From contig NZ_JAGGPR010000016.1 in the NCBI RefSeq assembly GCF_018613695.1, positions 227,868-291,867 of the forward strand: a stretch of DNA of 64,000 nucleotides. Reading direction: 5' to 3'. The stretch is from Arthrobacter sp. ISL-95 (GTDB lineage Bacteria; Actinomycetota; Actinomycetes; Actinomycetales; Micrococcaceae). Both the position numbers and the translations under genes were made by a program. The notes under the pieces are model-generated. The model saw nothing but the letters and a program-made list of their open reading frames with translations, did no database searches and was not told the origin of the DNA. Shown in pieces: positions 42,994 through 52,130 of this stretch. Each line of letters opens with the position of its first letter. Positions within the stretch are counted from its first letter, which is position 1.

Positions 42994-44099
42994 TACTGGA
43001 GTACCCGCCATCCACGGTCAGTCAAAGCTTCAACAAGGAGGTCATGCTTGCTCGGAAGCACGGAGAGCTCCACCATGCCCACGTTTTGTCCGGAGGAGTG
43101 GTCGAGCCGGAGGTCTTCAAGGTTCACGCCGATCTCGCCGATCTCCGTAAGGAGGTGCGCGATCTGGCCGGGTGTGTCGTCCACCAGGATGGTGAGCCAC
43201 GAGTAAGCCTGAGGGGGTCCGCCGTGCTTTCCGGGAATCCGGGCCTGGCCTGCGTTGCCCTCACTGATCAGCTGGGCGAGGTCGAGCCGCGCGCCGGGGG
43301 CGAGGGGTTCTTCCAAGGTTCCGATCAGACGGTTCAGGTCCTCACGCACACCGTGCAGGATGGAAACCACCTTCTCCGCGTTGCCGCCCAGGATCTGCAC
43401 CCAGAGGGTGGGATCGCTGGCTGCGATGCGAGTGGTGTCCCGGAGTCCGTTGCCCGCCAAAGAGAGGGCATGCAGCGGCGTACCCTGCAGGCGGCTCGCC
43501 AGAAGCGAGGACATGATCTGCGGCAAATGAGACACCAACGCGACGGCTTCATCGTGCTCGTCCGCCGTGAACTGGAAAACAATGGCTCCCAGATCCCCCG
43601 CAAGCGAACGTGCAGTCCGGAGTGCAGCATCCGAGGTTTCCTCGGAGGGGCAGAGCACCCACGGCATGGATGTAAAAAGCTCGCCCCTGGCCGCAACCGG
43701 GCCGGACTTTTCCCTGCCTGCCATGGGGTGGGTACCCACATAGCGGGCCAGGTCAACGCCGCGTTCCCGTAACTGTGCCTGGATGGTGGCCTTGACGCTG
43801 GCAATATCAACCACCACCGCTGACGGGTAATCCGCCAGCGCCTTCTGCACGACGTCGGCCGTAACATCCGGCGGTGCCGCGACAACTACCAGCCGGGGCT
43901 GTTCATCCAGCTCCCCCAAGGGCCGCCCCGCACCGATGTCCACCGCCACCGCCTGGTTGGTGGGCGAGATATCAAATAGGAAAACGGGGACTCCGCGTCC
44001 ACGCAGGCCGAGGCCAATGCTGGCCCCAAGCAAGCCTGTACCGAGAACGACGACCGGGCCATCAAGATGGCCCCGGCCGTGCGTACCGAATGCCGACAT
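42993..44099 (-). CDS. tyrA: Prephenate dehydrogenase with C-terminal ACT domain
   Basis: NAD-dependent step of tyrosine synthesis. The 368-residue protein has an N-terminal Rossmann fold (VVLGTGLLGASIGLGLRG), the catalytic region HPMAGREKSGP near 145, and a C-terminal ACT domain from about 295 (WLTILVDDTPGQIAHLL), which suggests feedback control by an aromatic amino acid. It sits in the scpB-cmk-der operon, 3 nt from the pseudouridine synthase stop, away from the DAHP synthase gene at 21716. Confidence 0.94.
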   Translation of the reverse strand: MSAFGTHGRGHLDGPVVVLGTGLLGASIGLGLRGRGVPVFLFDISPTNQAVAVDIGAGRPLGELDEQPRLVVVAAPPDVTADVVQKALADYPSAVVVDIASVKATIQAQLRERGVDLARYVGTHPMAGREKSGPVAARGELFTSMPWVLCPSEETSDAALRTARSLAGDLGAIVFQFTADEHDEAVALVSHLPQIMSSLLASRLQGTPLHALSLAGNGLRDTTRIAASDPTLWVQILGGNAEKVVSILHGVREDLNRLIGTLEEPLAPGARLDLAQLISEGNAGQARIPGKHGGPPQAYSWLTILVDDTPGQIAHLLTEIGEIGVNLEDLRLDHSSGQNVGMVELSVLPSKHDLLVEALTDRGWRVLQ

Positions 44100-44102
44100 G
44101 CC

Positions 44103-45317
44103 CTAGAGCCCCACAGATGACAGAAGGTGCCCGACTTCCTGCCTGCCGAGGTTGCGGATGCTGCCCTGGCGCTGGTCGCCCAAGCCGATGGGTCCAACCT
44201 TGACGCGGACAAGACGCTCCACCGGGAACCCGATGGCGTCGAACATGCGACGCACAATGCGGTTCTTGCCCGAGTGCAGGACAACCTCAATCAGAACGTG
44301 GCCCGGGGTGGAGTCAACCAAGCGGAAGGAGTCCACCGCAGCTACGCCGTCTTCGAGCTCGACGCCGTTCTTCAGCTTTGCTCCCACGCCTTGCGGGAAG
44401 GGGCCACGCACCTGAACCAAGTACGTCTTGGGTACCTCATACGAAGGGTGAGTCAGGCGGTTGGCCAGTTCGCCGTCGTTCGTCAGCAGCAGCAGCCCCT
44501 CAGTGGCGACATCGAGGCGGCCCACGTGGAAGAGGCGTTCGCCCTTGTTCTTGTTGTTCTTGAGGAAGTCGCTGATGCAGGGACGGCCCTCCGGGTCCTC
44601 CATGGTGGAAACAACGCCCTTGGGCTTGTTGAAGACCATGTAGACGAGGGTGTCGTCGAGCTGGATCCGGATGCCATCAACGTGAATCACGGCGGACGTG
44701 GGATCCACACGCATGCCGAGTTCGGTGGTCACCACACCGTCAACCTCGACGCGTCCTTCGAGGATCATTTCCTCGCACACGCGGCGTGAGGCCACGCCTG
44801 CCTGTGCCATGACCTTTTGCAAGCGCACGCCGTCAGCATCGTGAAGATCGGACTGAGGGACTTCCTGTCGCGGACCCCGGTTGCGTGCCGGCTTCCGGAT
44901 GGGTCCAAGGTTCTGGCCGAAGCGTTCGCTGCCGAAGGCCTTGGATCCGTACTGCCTTGCCGGCTTGGCCTTGGGCTTGATCGCACCCGGAGTGCCGGGT
45001 GCCTTGCCAAAGCCAGGCTTGTTGGAGCCGGGCTTGCGGAAAGGCTTTGCGGGCCTGGCCGCCTGGCCGCGGTCGTAATCGTCCGCTGTTGTGGGGTTGT
45101 CAGGATCGAAAGGTGCCGCTTCGCGCGGCTTCGAAGCCTTGAAGGGGCGGCCCTCGCCCTGGGTGAAGTTGCGCTTTCCAGCGCCGGCACTGCCGCCGCG
45201 GCCGGAGAAGCCGCCGGCGTTGGAGCGGCCTGTGCCGCCTCCCTTTGCCTCATTGCGTCCGGAACTGTTTCGTCCCGAACCGTTACGTGGTGAACTCTGG
45301 CGTCCCGCCTGTGTCAT
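44103..45317 (-). CDS. RluB/RsuA-type 23S rRNA pseudouridine synthase
   Basis: Modifies rRNA. The first 165 residues are a low-complexity Gly/Arg/Lys/Ser-rich extension, likely disordered and RNA-binding. Then comes an S4 domain (SRRVCEEMILEGRVEVDG) and the catalytic domain with the aspartate in GRLDVATEGLLLLTNDG. I chose the ATG at 45317 with AAGGACGG about 4 nt upstream, giving 404 residues; an upstream frame to 45347 lacks such a site. Position downstream of scpB matches Rv1711. Confidence 0.93.
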   Translation of the reverse strand: MTQAGRQSSPRNGSGRNSSGRNEAKGGGTGRSNAGGFSGRGGSAGAGKRNFTQGEGRPFKASKPREAAPFDPDNPTTADDYDRGQAARPAKPFRKPGSNKPGFGKAPGTPGAIKPKAKPARQYGSKAFGSERFGQNLGPIRKPARNRGPRQEVPQSDLHDADGVRLQKVMAQAGVASRRVCEEMILEGRVEVDGVVTTELGMRVDPTSAVIHVDGIRIQLDDTLVYMVFNKPKGVVSTMEDPEGRPCISDFLKNNKNKGERLFHVGRLDVATEGLLLLTNDGELANRLTHPSYEVPKTYLVQVRGPFPQGVGAKLKNGVELEDGVAAVDSFRLVDSTPGHVLIEVVLHSGKNRIVRRMFDAIGFPVERLVRVKVGPIGLGDQRQGSIRNLGRQEVGHLLSSVGL

Positions 45318-45375
45318 GACCCGTCCTTGTGTAGTAATGGCCGGCAATAGCTGTTGAAATCAACACTAGCCAGCC

Positions 45376-45394
45376 GGGCAGACATCGTCTGCCC
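45376..45394 (-). terminator. Compact hairpin between scpB and the pseudouridine synthase gene
   Basis: GGGCAGAC / GTCTGCCC, a perfect 8-bp stem with a 3-nt loop, in the 151-nt gap after scpB. No U-tract is present. It may be an attenuator that separates scpAB from the rlu-tyrA-cmk part of the operon. Confidence 0.5.
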
Positions 45395-45468
45395 CTTGTC
45401 GCTGTGCACCTTGATATGGCGCCGTGAATCAGTATGAAGTTCTCTTGCAGTGCCGGTGTTGGCCGTGG

Positions 45469-46125
45469 CTACATCCGGCTGGCGTCGTAGTACTCGTCGA
45501 TGCCTTCCAACCCAGGAAGGTGCGGTGAGAGCTGTGGCAGTTCAGCCACCGAGCCGATGCCCATCCGTTCCAGGAAGTACGAGGTTGTCCGGTAAAGGAC
45601 AGCCCCCGATTCGGGATCGTTTCCGGAGTCCTCGATCAAACCCCTTTGGGTTAAAGTCCGGACCACAGAATCGACGTTGACGCCGCGAATGGCAGACACC
45701 CGGGCCCTTGAGACCGGTTGCCGGTAAGCAATGACCGCCAGTGTCTCAAGCGCCGCCTGAGTCAGCCTGGTGGTCTGCCCCTCAAGGACGAACCTCCCCA
45801 CGACGTCGGCAAATTCCGCCCGTGAATAGATCCGCCACCCACCGGCGACGTTCCGCAATTCAAAACCCCGGGGTGCAGTGCTGGCATCGGCAAAGCCGAC
45901 AGCATCCACGTCCGGGGCTTTAACAGTATAGCCGCTATAGTCCCGCTGCAGGTCCTGCAGCAAATCCTCGACGACGGCCACCGTCACGTTGAGTCCGGCG
46001 GCCAGCTCCTCCGAGGTGGCCGGCACATCGATCACCATGAGGACAGCCTCCAACGCTGCACGCGCACCGCCGGGCAGGGCATCCAGCTCAGCCATCCCGT
46101 CCTCGACCGTTTCCTGCTCACTCAC
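45469..46125 (-). CDS. scpB: Segregation and condensation protein B
   Basis: Winged-helix subunit of the SMC-ScpAB condensin. The 218-residue product has two winged helices, with the family segments LEAVLMVIDVPATSEELA and LETLAVIAYRQPVSRARVSAIRGVNVDSVV. The GTG at 46125 is chosen since it overlaps the scpA stop by 8 nt; longer frames lie further inside scpA and an ATG at 46095 is an alternative. Confidence 0.94.
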   Translation of the reverse strand: MSEQETVEDGMAELDALPGGARAALEAVLMVIDVPATSEELAAGLNVTVAVVEDLLQDLQRDYSGYTVKAPDVDAVGFADASTAPRGFELRNVAGGWRIYSRAEFADVVGRFVLEGQTTRLTQAALETLAVIAYRQPVSRARVSAIRGVNVDSVVRTLTQRGLIEDSGNDPESGAVLYRTTSYFLERMGIGSVAELPQLSPHLPGLEGIDEYYDASRM

Positions 46126-47056
46126 TGGCGCCACCAACCCCGCTTCCTGTTCCTGCTTCAGGCCCATACTCCTCGCTCAGGCTGGAGCCATCCCAGCCGG
46201 CGTCATCGCCAGTCCATCGAACTGTCAGCTCAGACAACGGTCCGGGCTGCTCAAAGGCAACCACGCGGTCGCGGAACATTTCCAGCAATGCCAGGAATCG
46301 TGCCACCACCACCAAAGTAGTTTCGGCGTCGGCAATCAACGCCTGGAAGGACAACGGCGCCCCCAGCTTCAGGCGATAACCCATGATTTCAGCCTGTTCC
46401 TTGACACTTACCGGCGGAGCGTGAAGGTGGTCCAAGCCAACCTCGGCAGGGGCTGAATCTTTGGGCTTGAGCGCTTTGGCAGCGAGTTCCGCGAACTGCT
46501 CCGGGGTGTGCCGCCACACGAGCTCCGGAAGCAGCGCTGAGAAATGGCTTTCAAGGGCAACCTGCCGCGGGTACCTCCGGGCTTCCTCTTCCAGGGTCCC
46601 GCCCAGGATCCCGGCGATCTGTTTGAACGCCTTGTACTGCAGAAGGCGGGCGAACAGCAGGTCCCTCGCCTCAAGGAGGGCGATGTCCTCGGCATCCTCC
46701 ACCTCACCGGCAGGCAGGAGGCGCGCAGCCTTCAAGTCCAACAGTGTTGCGGCAATCACCAGGAACTCGCTGGCTTCATCCAGCGCCCAGTCCTCCCCCA
46801 ACTCCTGAAGGCGCCTGATGTACTTGATGAACTCATCGGTGACCGTGGCCAGGGCCACCTCGGTGATATCCAGCTTGTGTTTGGAAATGAGGCCGAGCAA
46901 GAGGTCAAAGGGTCCCGTGAAGTTAGCCAGCCGTACCTCGAACCCGGCCTTACGGGCTTCGGAGGTACCGGCGTCGGGCGCTTCCGCTTGTGCGGCTGTT
47001 TCGGCTTTCCGCGAGGCCAAGTCCGCTTCCGCGGTGGGGGCGATTGACGGTCCCAC
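46118..47056 (-). CDS. scpA: Segregation and condensation protein A
   Basis: Kleisin subunit bridging the SMC heads. The 312-residue protein has an Ala/Glu-rich lead of about 35 residues, the kleisin N-domain FEVRLANFTGPFDLLLGLISKHKLDI near 39, and a C-terminal SMC-binding winged helix (VVVARFLALLEMFRDRVV). The GTG start lies 6 nt after the ParA stop. The smc gene itself is not in the window. Confidence 0.94.
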   Translation of the reverse strand: MGPSIAPTAEADLASRKAETAAQAEAPDAGTSEARKAGFEVRLANFTGPFDLLLGLISKHKLDITEVALATVTDEFIKYIRRLQELGEDWALDEASEFLVIAATLLDLKAARLLPAGEVEDAEDIALLEARDLLFARLLQYKAFKQIAGILGGTLEEEARRYPRQVALESHFSALLPELVWRHTPEQFAELAAKALKPKDSAPAEVGLDHLHAPPVSVKEQAEIMGYRLKLGAPLSFQALIADAETTLVVVARFLALLEMFRDRVVAFEQPGPLSELTVRWTGDDAGWDGSSLSEEYGPEAGTGSGVGGASE

Positions 47057-47062
47057 CGTCCG

Positions 47063-47962
47063 CTAGGGCGCGCCGCCGCGCGAGATCAGTTCCTTGGCAA
47101 GGCGGCGGTAAGCGTCAGCGCCGATGTGATTGCCGGCGTAGCTGGTGATGGGCTCGGCGGCCACGGTGGCATCTGCAAACTTGATGGAACGCTTGATGAC
47201 CGTCTCAAAGACCTTGTCCCCAAACGCCTCCACCAAGCGCGAGATGACTTCGCGGCTGTGCAGGGTGCGGGCGTCATACATGGTGGCCAGGACCCCGTCC
47301 ACCTGAAGGCGCGGGTTCAGGCGATCCTGTACTTTCTCGATGGTTTCCACCAGGAGCGCGACGGCGCGCAAGGCGAAGAACTCGCAAATCAACGGGATGA
47401 TGACGCCGTGGGCTGCAGTCAGCGCATTCACTGTCAACAGGCCCAGCGACGGCTGGCAGTCGATTAAAACGACGTCGTAGTCGTCCTCAACGCTCTTGAG
47501 TGCGCGGTCCAGGACCTGCTCACGGGCTACCTCATTGACCAGCTGGACTTCAGCTGCCGAGAGGTCAATGTTGGCGGGTAGGAGGTCGACGCCTTCAACA
47601 CCGGTCTGTTGGATGGCATCGCGGATGTTGACCTTGCGGTCCATCAGGACGTTGTAGACGGTGAGGTCAAGCTCGTGCGGGTTGGCCCCGAGGCCGGCGG
47701 AGAGAGCCCCCTGGGGATCAAAATCCACCAACAGGACACGCCTGCCGTACTCGGCGAGCGCAGCCGCCAGGTTAATGGTGGACGTGGTTTTGCCCACGCC
47801 GCCCTTTTGATTGACCATGGCGATGACTCTCGCCGGGCCGTGGGAGGCCAGTGGAGCAGGTTCCGGGAATTCGCGGTGAGGGCGGCCCGTGGGCCCCATG
47901 ATGGCGTCTTCCAGATCGAGCTCGGTGCCTTCCAGCGTAGCTGTTCCCCGTTCGATGCTCAC
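47063..47962 (-). CDS. Soj/ParA-family ATPase next to scpAB (Rv1708-like)
   Basis: A deviant-Walker ATPase with NQKGGVGKTTSTINL, LLVDFDPQGALSAGLG and VLIDCQPSLGLLTVNA. An N-terminal extension of about 45 residues precedes the ATPase, as in the mycobacterial relative beside scpA. The GTG at 47962 (VSIERGTATLEG) gives 299 residues; further in-frame starts reach 48010. No parB is adjacent, so it is not the chromosomal ParABS partner. It heads the parA-scpA-scpB operon. Confidence 0.9.
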   Translation of the reverse strand: MSIERGTATLEGTELDLEDAIMGPTGRPHREFPEPAPLASHGPARVIAMVNQKGGVGKTTSTINLAAALAEYGRRVLLVDFDPQGALSAGLGANPHELDLTVYNVLMDRKVNIRDAIQQTGVEGVDLLPANIDLSAAEVQLVNEVAREQVLDRALKSVEDDYDVVLIDCQPSLGLLTVNALTAAHGVIIPLICEFFALRAVALLVETIEKVQDRLNPRLQVDGVLATMYDARTLHSREVISRLVEAFGDKVFETVIKRSIKFADATVAAEPITSYAGNHIGADAYRRLAKELISRGGAP

Positions 47963-48149
47963 GTATCTAACCACTCTTTCGACGACGATCTTCCCTGCCG
48001 CTGCACCCAAGGGCGACAGCGCTGCTACCCCTTTAGGCTACAGCGCCCGACACGGTTATTTGGGGAACTTGACTTTGGCCGATTCTTGAGCCTTGACCCT
48101 CTGGTTGAGGTCGAAGGTTGAGGGTTCGGCCCCGACGACTAAAGGGAAC

Positions 48150-48187
48150 AGCGAAGGCCGACACCAGGTGGGGTGCCGGCCTTCGCT
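48150..48187. terminator. Terminator after dctA
   Basis: An 11-bp stem AGCGAAGGCCG / CGGCCTTCGCT with an inner 4-bp stem, between the dctA stop and the upstream region of the ParA gene. Confidence 0.65.
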
Positions 48188-48214
48188 TTCGATCCTGCGT
48201 TGAAGTTGGTCCTG

Positions 48215-49561
48215 TTAGACCGTGGCCTTCTCGCGGGTCTCACCCTCGGGGGCAGCCTCTTCCTCCCCGCCGTGAGCGATCATTGTCTGCTCATCGAAGG
48301 GCTCGCTGCCGGAGAGGACGCGCCCCACCTGGCCATTGTCGATTTCCTTCACCCAGGTGCCGATCAGGATTGTGGCGACTGCGTTGCCGGTGAAGTTGGT
48401 CAGCGCACGGGCCTCGGACATGAAGCGGTCGATTCCGACGATCATGCCTACGCCGCCGAGGAGCTCCGGCTTGTGTGCCTGGAGGCCGGCAGCAAGGGTT
48501 GCCAGTCCGGCGCCTGTGACTCCGGCGGCGCCCTTGGAAGCGATGATCATGAAGACCAGCAGGGAGATCTGGGCGCCGAGATCCAAGGGCGTGCCCATGG
48601 CGTTGGCTACGAACAGCGATGCCATGGTCAGGTAGATCGCCGTGCCATCAAGGTTGAACGAGTAACCCGTGGGAACCGTGACGCCGACAACCGGCTTGGA
48701 AACACCCAGGTGTTCCATCTTGGCGATCAGTCGCGGCAGGGCTGCCTCGGAGGATGAGGTGGAGAAGATCAGGAGGTACTCGCGGGCCAGGTACTTCATG
48801 AGCTTGAAGATGTTGACGCCGGCCACGGCACGGAGCAGGCTACCGAGGATAACCACGATGAACAATGCACAGGTGATGTAGAAGGCCAGCATCAGGGTGA
48901 ACATGCTGAGGATCGCTTGGGCGCCAGTGGCACCAACGACGGCGGCGATGGCACCGAATGCGCCCACCGGGGCCAGCCACATGATCATGATGAGGATACG
49001 GAAGACGAGGCGCTGCCCGTGGCCTACCGCATTGAGGATGGGCGTTCCTTGCTTACCCATCCGCTGGAGCGCGAAGCCGACCAGGATGGCGGCTAGAAGG
49101 GTGGGCAGGACAGGGATGTCACCGGGGATGATTCCCAGGAGGAAGTCAACGGTGCTGTTGGTTTCGGCCTTCTTGTTGGGATCATAAGGGGTCAGCTTGA
49201 GACCCTCACCCGGGTGGATCAGGTTGCCCACCACCAGACCGATAGCGAGCGCAAACGTGGACATTGCCACGAAGTAGCCCAAGGCCAGCCCTCCCACCTT
49301 GCCAACGGTTGCGGCCTTGGCAATGGAGCCGATGCCCAGGACGATGGTGCAGAAGATGACCGGGGCAATCATCATCTTGATGAGTTTGATGAAGCCGTCA
49401 CCAAGGGGCTTAAGGGATTTGCCGACCTCAGGGAACATTAGACCGATCACGGCGCCGAGCACTACGGCCAGGATGACCGCGATGTACAGGTAGTGCGACT
49501 TGTCCAGCCCCTTGCGTCCACCTTTGGCGGCTACTGCCGACTCTCCTCGTTGAGAGGTCAT
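48215..49561 (-). CDS. dctA: C4-dicarboxylate/proton (sodium) symporter DctA
   Basis: DAACS-family importer of succinate, fumarate and malate. The 448-residue protein has about eight spans plus re-entrant loops. The serine-rich loop motif STSSSEAALP is near residue 265, the substrate motif YSFNLDGTAIYLTMASLF near 300, and SKGAAGVTGAG near 348. I chose the ATG at 49561 with AGAAGGAG 7 nt upstream; the 34-residue longer frame lacks one. It is divergent from the sensor kinase, and a CRP-like site lies between them. Confidence 0.93.
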   Translation of the reverse strand: MTSQRGESAVAAKGGRKGLDKSHYLYIAVILAVVLGAVIGLMFPEVGKSLKPLGDGFIKLIKMMIAPVIFCTIVLGIGSIAKAATVGKVGGLALGYFVAMSTFALAIGLVVGNLIHPGEGLKLTPYDPNKKAETNSTVDFLLGIIPGDIPVLPTLLAAILVGFALQRMGKQGTPILNAVGHGQRLVFRILIMIMWLAPVGAFGAIAAVVGATGAQAILSMFTLMLAFYITCALFIVVILGSLLRAVAGVNIFKLMKYLAREYLLIFSTSSSEAALPRLIAKMEHLGVSKPVVGVTVPTGYSFNLDGTAIYLTMASLFVANAMGTPLDLGAQISLLVFMIIASKGAAGVTGAGLATLAAGLQAHKPELLGGVGMIVGIDRFMSEARALTNFTGNAVATILIGTWVKEIDNGQVGRVLSGSEPFDEQTMIAHGGEEEAAPEGETREKATV

Positions 49562-49654
49562 GGGATTCTCCTTCTGGATACTGTGTAAGGCGCTGCGGTC
49601 CTGCACTGATGTCCAATCCGCTGCCCTTGTGTGATATCCATCATTGAGCCGCTG

Positions 49655-49670
49655 GTGACACACATCACCG
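49655..49670. promoter_or_regulatory. CRP/GlxR-like site between dctA and the sensor kinase gene
   Basis: GGTGA-N6-TCACC, with the GTGA-N6-TCAC core of the CRP/GlxR consensus intact. It lies 94 nt upstream of the dctA start and 31 nt upstream of the kinase start. GlxR control of dctA is known in Corynebacterium glutamicum. Confidence 0.5.
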
Positions 49671-49700
49671 TTGCGGTCATATTGGTCATGGGAGGCCCTC

Positions 49701-51347
49701 GTGTTTCACAGCTGGAGCATCGCCCGCCGTTTGTTCGTGGCGAACCTGTTGTTCGTCCTGGTGCTGACGGCGGTCTTCGGTGCGTTCTCCGTGGTGGAAG
49801 CCAGGGACAGGGCTTACGACGAGGCCGGCGGCAGGATGCAGGCAATCGCCACCTCCCTGGCCAACAGTCCCCTGGTGCTGGAGGCTGCTTCGACGCCGGA
49901 TCCTTCAGCCATCCTCCAGCCCTATGCGCGGGAAGTCATGGACGACGCGGACGCCGACTTCATCACCATCATGGCTCCGGACAGGACGCGCTGGACCCAT
50001 CCGCGGACCGAGGAGCTGGGCAAGCCCTACATCGGGACGATTGAGCCCGCCCTCGGTGGCGAAACCTTCACCGAAGTCACAGCCGGAACTTTGGGCCCCT
50101 CTGTCCGTACGATAGCCCCCGTCAAAGACATCGAGGGTAACGTCAAGGCCTTGGTGGCTGCCGGTGTGACGGTTCGCACCGTGGACACCGACGTTGCCGA
50201 AAGGCTGACGGTGATAGGCGTCATCGCCTTGGTGGTCCTGTTCTTCGGATCGGTAGCATCATGGTTGTTGGGCCGCTACCTTCGCTCGGTGACCCGGGGA
50301 TGGGGACCTGAACAACTGGCACAGCTGTTCGCCTACTACGAGTCCGTTCTTCATTCGGTCCGCGAAGGCGTGATCCTGATTGACACGCACGGCAATGCAG
50401 TGATGTACAACGACCAAGCCGCAGAGCTGCTGGGGCTGGAACCTTCCGACGCCGACCGTTCCCCTGACGAGGCCCCCAAGCTCACCGACCTTCCCTTCGA
50501 CGGCAGCCTGCGAGCGCTGTTCGAATCAGGAAGACCGGCACACGACGAAATCCACCTGACCGGTTCCCGGATCCTGGTTGTCAATCAGGCTCCGGCGGTG
50601 GGGCCGGTGCCTGAACGCAGCCGGCAGAAACCCGCCGTCTACGGGACGGTGGCGACTATCCGGGATCGTACCGAGATCGAATCCCTGGGCACCGAACTGC
50701 AGACCATGAAGACCCTCTCCGATGCTCTGCGCGCCCAGACACATGAGCACGCGAACCGCCTGCACATGATTGTTTCCTTGCTGGAACTGGGCCGCACGCC
50801 CCAGGCTTTGGACTTTGCCACCAAGGACCTTGAGCTTAGCCAGCAACTGACCGATGACATGGTGGCGTCAGTGGACGAGCCGGTGATGAGCGCGTTGGTG
50901 ATGGGCAAGGCGGCCGAAGCCCACGAACGCGGTGTGGAATTGGCGGTGCGGACCTCGGGGAGCTCGGGCGTCCGGGGCTTGGAGATCCAGGACCTGGTGA
51001 CCATTCTGGGGAACCTGCTGGACAATGCGATTGATGCTGCGGCCGCAGGTGACTTGCCGCGGACGGTGGAGTTGGACGTCGAAGCCGGGCCCGCCGCCGT
51101 CGAATTCACGGTGCGGGACTCAGGCAGCGGCATCAATCCTGACTCTATCGATGACGTCCTGCAGTACGGTTTCAGCACGAAGTCCCCGGAAGAAAATCCA
51201 CGCGGAGCCCATGGGCGGGGCGTTGGCCTCGCCTTGGTGCGTCAGGCTGTGGAGCGGCTCAACGGTACGATGACCATCAGCAATCCCGGCGGAGCACAGT
51301 TCCATGTCCTGCTCCCCGCGCCTGTTCCCGAGGAAGAGAAGGCATGA
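49701..51347 (+). CDS. CitA/DcuS-family sensor histidine kinase
   Basis: A 548-residue membrane sensor. Span 1 at about 8-30, an extracellular sensor domain (about 30-160), span 2 at about 170-192, a PAS domain (about 210-300), a DHp helix with the phospho-acceptor in QTHEHANRLH near 355, and an HATPase domain with NLLDNAIDAA and the G-box near 495. This family senses di- and tricarboxylates, matching the divergent dctA. I chose the GTG at 49701 with GGGAGG 5 nt upstream. It overlaps the regulator gene by 4 nt. Confidence 0.92.
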   Translation: MFHSWSIARRLFVANLLFVLVLTAVFGAFSVVEARDRAYDEAGGRMQAIATSLANSPLVLEAASTPDPSAILQPYAREVMDDADADFITIMAPDRTRWTHPRTEELGKPYIGTIEPALGGETFTEVTAGTLGPSVRTIAPVKDIEGNVKALVAAGVTVRTVDTDVAERLTVIGVIALVVLFFGSVASWLLGRYLRSVTRGWGPEQLAQLFAYYESVLHSVREGVILIDTHGNAVMYNDQAAELLGLEPSDADRSPDEAPKLTDLPFDGSLRALFESGRPAHDEIHLTGSRILVVNQAPAVGPVPERSRQKPAVYGTVATIRDRTEIESLGTELQTMKTLSDALRAQTHEHANRLHMIVSLLELGRTPQALDFATKDLELSQQLTDDMVASVDEPVMSALVMGKAAEAHERGVELAVRTSGSSGVRGLEIQDLVTILGNLLDNAIDAAAAGDLPRTVELDVEAGPAAVEFTVRDSGSGINPDSIDDVLQYGFSTKSPEENPRGAHGRGVGLALVRQAVERLNGTMTISNPGGAQFHVLLPAPVPEEEKA

Positions 51348-52057
51348 CAGACATCCGCGTCCTGGTGGTGGAGGACGAGCCCATAGCCTCGGACGCCCAC
51401 TCTGTCTATATTGGCCGCCTGGAAGGTTTCAGCCTGGTGGGGACGGCTACGGACGGCCAATCGGCGTTGCGCATCCTCGGCGAGTTTGCGGTCTCGGGAA
51501 CGCCGGTGGACCTTGTCCTGTTGGACATGAACCTTCCGGACCTTCACGGCCTTGACGTGGCCCGGCGGATGCGTTCCGCTGGGGTCTTTGCCGACATCAT
51601 CGCCATCACTGCCGTCCGGGAACTGAACATTGTGCGCAGCGCCGTGTCCATTGGCGTCGTGCAGTACCTCATCAAGCCCTTTACCTACGCCACGTTTGCC
51701 GACAAGCTCAGCAGCTACCGGACGTTCCGCGAACAGCTGGCAGGCTCGATGTCCGGGATATCCAAAGCCGGGGCCTCGCAGAGTGACGTAGACCAGGCGT
51801 TCGCGAGTCTCCGCGCCCCCACCGAGCTGCCGCTGCCCAAGGGACTCTCCGGCTCAACCTTGGAAGCGGTGAAGGACCTGGTGCGGGCGGGGCAATATGC
51901 GGTGTCGGCAAGTGAGGTCATGGACGCACTCGGGATGTCCCGCGTGACCGCCAGGCGGTATCTGGAGTACCTGGCCGATGCCGGAACGGTCACCAGGGCG
52001 CCGCGGTACGGCACTCCGGGGCGGCCCGAGAATGAGTACGGCTGGAACCGTCGTTAG
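51344..52057 (+). CDS. CitB/DcuR-family response regulator
   Basis: A 237-residue regulator with a receiver domain (acidic VEDEP near residue 10, phospho-acceptor in LLDMNLPD near 65, KPF near 108) and a C-terminal helix-turn-helix (VSASEVMDALGMSRVTARRYLEYLADAG) of the CitB type. Its start overlaps the kinase stop (ATGA). The pair probably activates dctA and perhaps the methylcitrate genes in response to an external dicarboxylate. Confidence 0.93.
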   Translation: MTDIRVLVVEDEPIASDAHSVYIGRLEGFSLVGTATDGQSALRILGEFAVSGTPVDLVLLDMNLPDLHGLDVARRMRSAGVFADIIAITAVRELNIVRSAVSIGVVQYLIKPFTYATFADKLSSYRTFREQLAGSMSGISKAGASQSDVDQAFASLRAPTELPLPKGLSGSTLEAVKDLVRAGQYAVSASEVMDALGMSRVTARRYLEYLADAGTVTRAPRYGTPGRPENEYGWNRR

Positions 52058-52062
52058 GTCTC

Positions 52063-52122
52063 TGTATACATAGAGTGTTTCTTTTGTTCATTTGCTGACC
52101 TGACGAGCCTTCTGTGTATACA
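52063..52122 (+). promoter_or_regulatory. Two TGTATACA operators and probable GntR promoter
   Basis: The palindrome TGTATACA occurs at 52063-52070 and 52115-52122, 52 bp apart. The second copy is extended to GTGTATACAC and contains TATACA (52117-52122), which could be the -10, with TTGCTG 19 nt further upstream. Spacing then puts the start of transcription at or next to the ATG at 52131. These fit autoregulation by the GntR protein. Confidence 0.55.
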
Positions 52123-52130
52123 CTGATGGC

